A stretch of DNA of 64,000 bases from Ceratobasidium sp. AG-K (Eukaryota; Basidiomycota; Agaricomycetes; Cantharellales; Ceratobasidiaceae): positions 992,001 through 1,056,000 of the forward strand of contig JAWNGF010000011.1 of assembly GCA_037039685.1 (NCBI GenBank). The letters run 5' to 3'. The translations under genes were made by a program, and so were the position numbers. Below are positions 60,878 through 64,000 of the stretch, piece by piece. The first letter of the stretch is position 1. Each line of letters opens with the position of its first letter. The notes under the pieces were generated by a model. That model searched no databases, was not told where the DNA came from, and saw nothing but the letters and a program-made list of their open reading frames with translations.

Positions 60878-61833
60878 TCAATCATCCAGCTCTGCTATTG
60901 CATTCCAAACGTCCGCATCTTCCTTGTCCTCGTCCCACTTTTTGCCCATCTTGAGGGCTCCCGCTTGGTCTTGAGAACCTTGATCTCAAACGACTTGACG
61001 CTGACGCGCATTTGTTCGGCTTCCAATTCAGCCTCGAGGATCCTGGCAGTAGCCCTATCTGCCCGCTGCTGACGAAAGCGCTCGAGTGCGGCACTGGATT
61101 GCATGCGGGCCTCGATTTGTAGAATAGCAGTGTATTGCTCCATCTCTGTGGTAAACGTTGCGGTCTTGTCCTCTTCGACCCGCACTTGGGCCAGTACAAT
61201 GGCAATGTCCATGCGGTCTACTTCTAGCTTGGCAGTGCGGTTGGCGAGAGCGGCCAGAGAAAGGCAGTCGATTGCCTCGTCGAGAGTCGGAACTGCAGAG
61301 AGGTTGGCGCCGTCCAGACAGGCCCGACCCACTCACCTGGTTTGCCTGCTTTGAACGCCGCATGAGTAGGAAAGAGAAAAAAACCAGCGTACGTACTTTT
61401 CTTGCTTCCGGGTCCCGATGCTATCGAGTGTGAGACGGGATAAACTGGTCAAAAGAGCGCGTACCCTCGTCACCTGTTCGAGTTTAGAATATAAAAGGTC
61501 GGGAAAAACACGCGCTTGCCTGACTGGTCAATCTGAAGGGTATGGTTAGTGCAGGTCCACATTTAGAAAACGCAGACGTACCACTCGCTCGTCTTGATCG
61601 CTCTCGGGGACTAGACGGATAAGCCTGTGCCAGAAGAGTGGAACCAACCATACCTTGGGCTTTTTTGCCTTTGCGAGTGGATTTGGGGGGTGTAGGACCT
61701 ATGGCAAGTAAGCATGCGCTTGATCACGGCCAGTCACTTGCCAGTCGTTTTCTTGCCAGTCTTTTTGTTTGCTTGTTTGGGCTGCAAAACGGTCAGTGTG
61801 GGATCTTCGAGGCAGGGGGCTACGTACGGGCAT
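60878..61833 (-). CDS. Coiled-coil microexon gene B
   Basis: About 11 exons join in frame. MP, PKQANKKTGKKTTG, PTPPKSTRKGKKAQ and VPESDQDERV lead to IDQSGDEASGPGSKKTGKP, encoded by exons of 13, 8 or 9, 24 and 12 nt. The long last exon is VPTLDEAIDCLSLAALANRTAKLEVDR followed by a coiled coil (EDKTATFTTEMEQYTA, RMQSSAALERFRQQRADRAT, EAELEAEQMRVSVKSFE). Two introns start with GC (GCAAGT, GCAAGC). At about 60955-60963 the frame slips one base: the expected tail ALKMGKKWDEDKED to AELDD, ending at the TGA at 60878-60880, lies in the next frame. Lys/Pro-rich start plus coiled coil suggest a small nuclear or DNA-binding partner protein; I do not recognise the family. Confidence 0.65.
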
Positions 61834-62082
61834 GGCGCAAAGTGCAGGTGGCGGACAAGTGGCGATCCGTCGCCTTGGGCCCTGACAAATGGTCATGTGA
61901 CAATGTACAGCTGAATGTTAGGATGCACCCAATGTGTATAGAGTTTGCCTAGATGTATATGGGGCTCGAATAGTAATCGCGGCTTGGATCGTATCCGGCA
62001 GAGGGGATCATCAGTGAATGTGTGCGCATCGACGTTTGAATTCCACATTTAGACATAACATAAAAGAATAACGAAACAACAG

Positions 62083-63509
62083 TCAATCTTCCGCCTCGCC
62101 CACATCCTCCTCCTCCTCCTCGCTCAGCTTGAGAATCTCCTCTTTGAGGTTGGAGATCTCCAGGTCCAGACTGTCTGCCTTGAGGCGCATTTGCTTGATT
62201 TCCAACTGGAGCGTGCGCACCTTTTCGCTCTCCCTGTCGGCTTGCTTTTGGCGAAACTGTTCTCGCAAAACCGAGGTCTTCATGCGGACGTCGAGCGCAA
62301 GAAACTTTTGAAAGTGTTCTGCATCCTTTTTGAAATCGGCGGCCTTGTCCTGCTCGAGTTGTGATTCGGCCAGCAAGGACAAGAGCGTCTGGCTGCCCTC
62401 TTCGAGCTTGGCCTTGTGCTTGGCCATGACGGCGAGCGATATTTTTTCAACCCCGCTAATGAGGGTTGGAGCTACGATGGTGTTGGCACGATTTCATACA
62501 GACAGGCTCGAATCACCTCGTATGGTCTTGCCCTGCTTGAATGCTGCGGCCTGTCAGTTGGGGAAAAGGAAATGCAAAAAAGTACGTACTAGGTCCCTTG
62601 CGTTTGGATCGGGATGCTATCGAGCGACGTTGGAATAAATAGAAAAGGCCGCGAGTGAACATGCCTTGGTTGACCTAGGGTATGTTTAGCAATAGTTTGA
62701 ACAAGACTCGAAACGTACCGCTTTCCCTTGGTCACTATCCGATACGTGATCGTCTGGGGCAAATGAGCGCCATGTCAAGACATGTGTGCCGTCATACCTT
62801 GGTCCCCGTCTCCGTCTGGCTATACTGGTGAGCTCATGGTAGAGGAATGTATGCGGTCATACCTTGGACTTTTTTGCGTGGATGGGTCGAGGGACACTGC
62901 GGGTGTATGTGCGAGGTCTCGAGTCTGTGTATCAAGAGATGAGCGGACAAACGTGTGGATTAGAGTGGACATGCCCGTGTCCGCCTAGAATACCGTCAGT
63001 TGTGGTTCAAACGGGACTTGCGACTTGCCTCTTTTTCATCGTCGCTGCTCGGGACATCTACACGGATGAGTGCGTGGTGGGAACGAATGTATGCGGTCAT
63101 ACCTGCGGCTTTTTTGTCTGGGTTAGTCAAAAAAGGTGATAGGAGCGGCACGTACCTGTTTTGGGGGGTGCGGATGCTAGCAAGAGGTGAGGATTCGCCC
63201 AGACACGCACCAGAGCACTTGCCTGGTTGGTTGCAGGTGGGGCTGGGTAGGCTTGCTTCCTCGTCGTCGCTGTCGAGAACTAGGCGGGTGAGCCGGCTGT
63301 AGGTTATTTGTACATGGCATACCTCGGAGCCTGTTGCGTTGACGAAAAGACTTGGGAGGCGTGGGGACTGGAGCAAGTAAGCACTTGACCGTCTGCGATC
63401 GCTCGCTTACCAGCGTTTCCCTTGGCTTTGGGAGTGGTGCTATTGGCAGATTGCTAGAAAAAAAAAAAGTTAATGTCATCCCCAAGAGCTCAAGGATACA
63501 TACCGCCAT
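62083..63509 (-). CDS. Coiled-coil microexon gene A
   Basis: About 14 exons. The first five give MAQSANSTTPKAKGNA, VPTPPKSFRQRNRLR, VLDSDDEEASLPSP(T), ASAPPKT and DKKAA, each joining in phase 1, then DVPSSDDEKE, and later PDGDGDQDDHVSDSDQGKA. The last exon is LISGVEKISLAVMAKHKAKLEEG followed by a coiled coil (LLAESQLEQDKAADFKK, RMKTSVLREQFRQKQADRE, LEIKQMRLKADSLDLEI, LKEEILKLSEEEEEDVG). It aligns with gene B over the whole last exon and in the PTPPKSxR and Asp/Ser exons. Donors GCAAGT (twice) and GCATGT are GC-type. Intact as far as I can read, and so the best member for functional study. Middle exon joins (62880-62990) are the least certain. Family unknown. Confidence 0.65.
62845..63104 (+). 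repeat. Duplicated exon-intron boundary, two copies 240 bp apart
   Basis: The 20 bases at 62845-62864 recur exactly at 63085-63104. On the sense (minus) strand each is an exon-end AG plus the start of an intron, GTATGACCGCATACATTC. A shorter related form occurs at about 62800, 61650 and 60355 in the other family members. This points to duplication of small exon-intron units. Confidence 0.8.
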
Positions 63510-64000
63510 GGCTTGCGGTAGAGGTCTTGGACGGGCGCGTTTGTTTGTCTCGCCCTGACTTTTGGGGTGGGTCATGTGATGCGTGAATGTATGCGAGTAC
63601 AATGTGATTTTTGTCTTGTAAATACATTTGCCCCCTTTTCAAGTTGGATACAGGTGCGGATGACACGCCAAGTAGCCAAAGCAATGCACGAGTTGGGTCT
63701 CGATGCAACTCGTGCGGGAAACGTCGCGGCGAGGGTAGATTGTCCATCAGATCCCAGTCCCGGCAGTCTTGCAACCCGATTGTTCGAGGCCGTCGCAGAT
63801 CCAGAGGCCCGCAGCAAAGGATTGCATGGAACGAGACGGCCTGGTCCTTGACGATCGTGTGGGACATGCATGGGATTGTCGCCGAGCATAAATAATCGGT
63901 GGTCCTGTTGGGCTGCTACTAGTCTCGGGCGGCGGGCACGTTTTTGCGAGGGGACACGTGGATTCGGGCGGGTTGACGTTTTGGGGGCAAACTACCAGAG
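63510..64000. other. Right edge of window, no gene assigned
   Basis: Upstream DNA of coiled-coil gene A, presumably its promoter. Overlapping short frames on both strands have no recognisable content. Confidence 0.4.

Overview
The window is nuclear DNA of a filamentous basidiomycete, most probably an Agaricomycete of the Rhizoctonia/Ceratobasidium type. The organism is inferred from gene style and content, not from a search. Evidence: nearly every gene is cut by 40-60 nt GT-AG introns with CTNAC-like branch sites; genes are packed on both strands; and the set is conserved and fungal (COQ4, RPS10, GAL1 plus mutarotase, ALG12, YVC1, SPO11, YPI1, POF1, MIC60, PPS1, an Sfp1-like factor, an STK32/YANK kinase). 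No viral, plasmid, CRISPR or rRNA sequence was seen, and no convincing tRNA.

Layout. 1-1.9 kb: 3'-truncated gene with an AreA GATA-like domain (minus). 4.7-5.9 kb: Sfp1-like zinc-finger protein (minus). 8.6-9.2 kb: ribosomal protein eS10 (plus). 11.9-13.0 kb: COQ4 (minus), divergent from a 952-residue serine-rich orphan with a KEN motif (13.2-16.3 kb, plus). 16.6-20.4 kb: aldose 1-epimerase (minus) and galactokinase (plus) share a 331-bp promoter region, a small galactose unit. 20.6-24.3 kb: a decayed and a near-complete GABA/choline-type permease (minus). 24.7-28.8 kb: Adp1-like ABCG transporter with EGF modules (plus). 28.8-33.2 kb: no convincing gene. 33.2-36.2 kb: PPS1-like dual-specificity phosphatase. 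36.6-42.5 kb: ALG12 (minus) and the TRP channel YVC1 (plus), start codons only about 60 bp apart. 42.9-44.8 kb: STK32/YANK kinase. 45.4-48.3 kb: SPO11 (minus) divergent from YPI1 (plus). 48.8-52.1 kb: POF1-like adenylyltransferase (plus) convergent with MIC60 (minus). 52.1-53.4 kb: a small low-complexity ORF and a broken eIF4A-type helicase tail. 53.8-55.5 kb: Ala/Pro/Glu-rich orphan (plus). 55.8-58.0 kb: PX-PB1 scaffold protein (minus). 59.4-63.5 kb: three tandem, related coiled-coil genes (minus) built from exons as short as 8-9 nt.

Two themes cross the window. First, several otherwise well-conserved genes (galactokinase, the permease, the ABC transporter, one coiled-coil gene) carry apparent single-base frameshifts next to short runs. 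Either the sequence has residual indels or these copies are damaged. Second, GC-AG introns occur in ALG12 and MIC60 and repeatedly in the coiled-coil family, which also shows exon/intron-module duplication and a 30-base poly-C tract. That family is the least explained feature here and the best candidate for something undescribed.

Exon boundaries were read by eye from GT/GC-AG sites, reading-frame continuity and family conservation. Coordinates given as exon lists join in frame; spans without lists are approximate inside.
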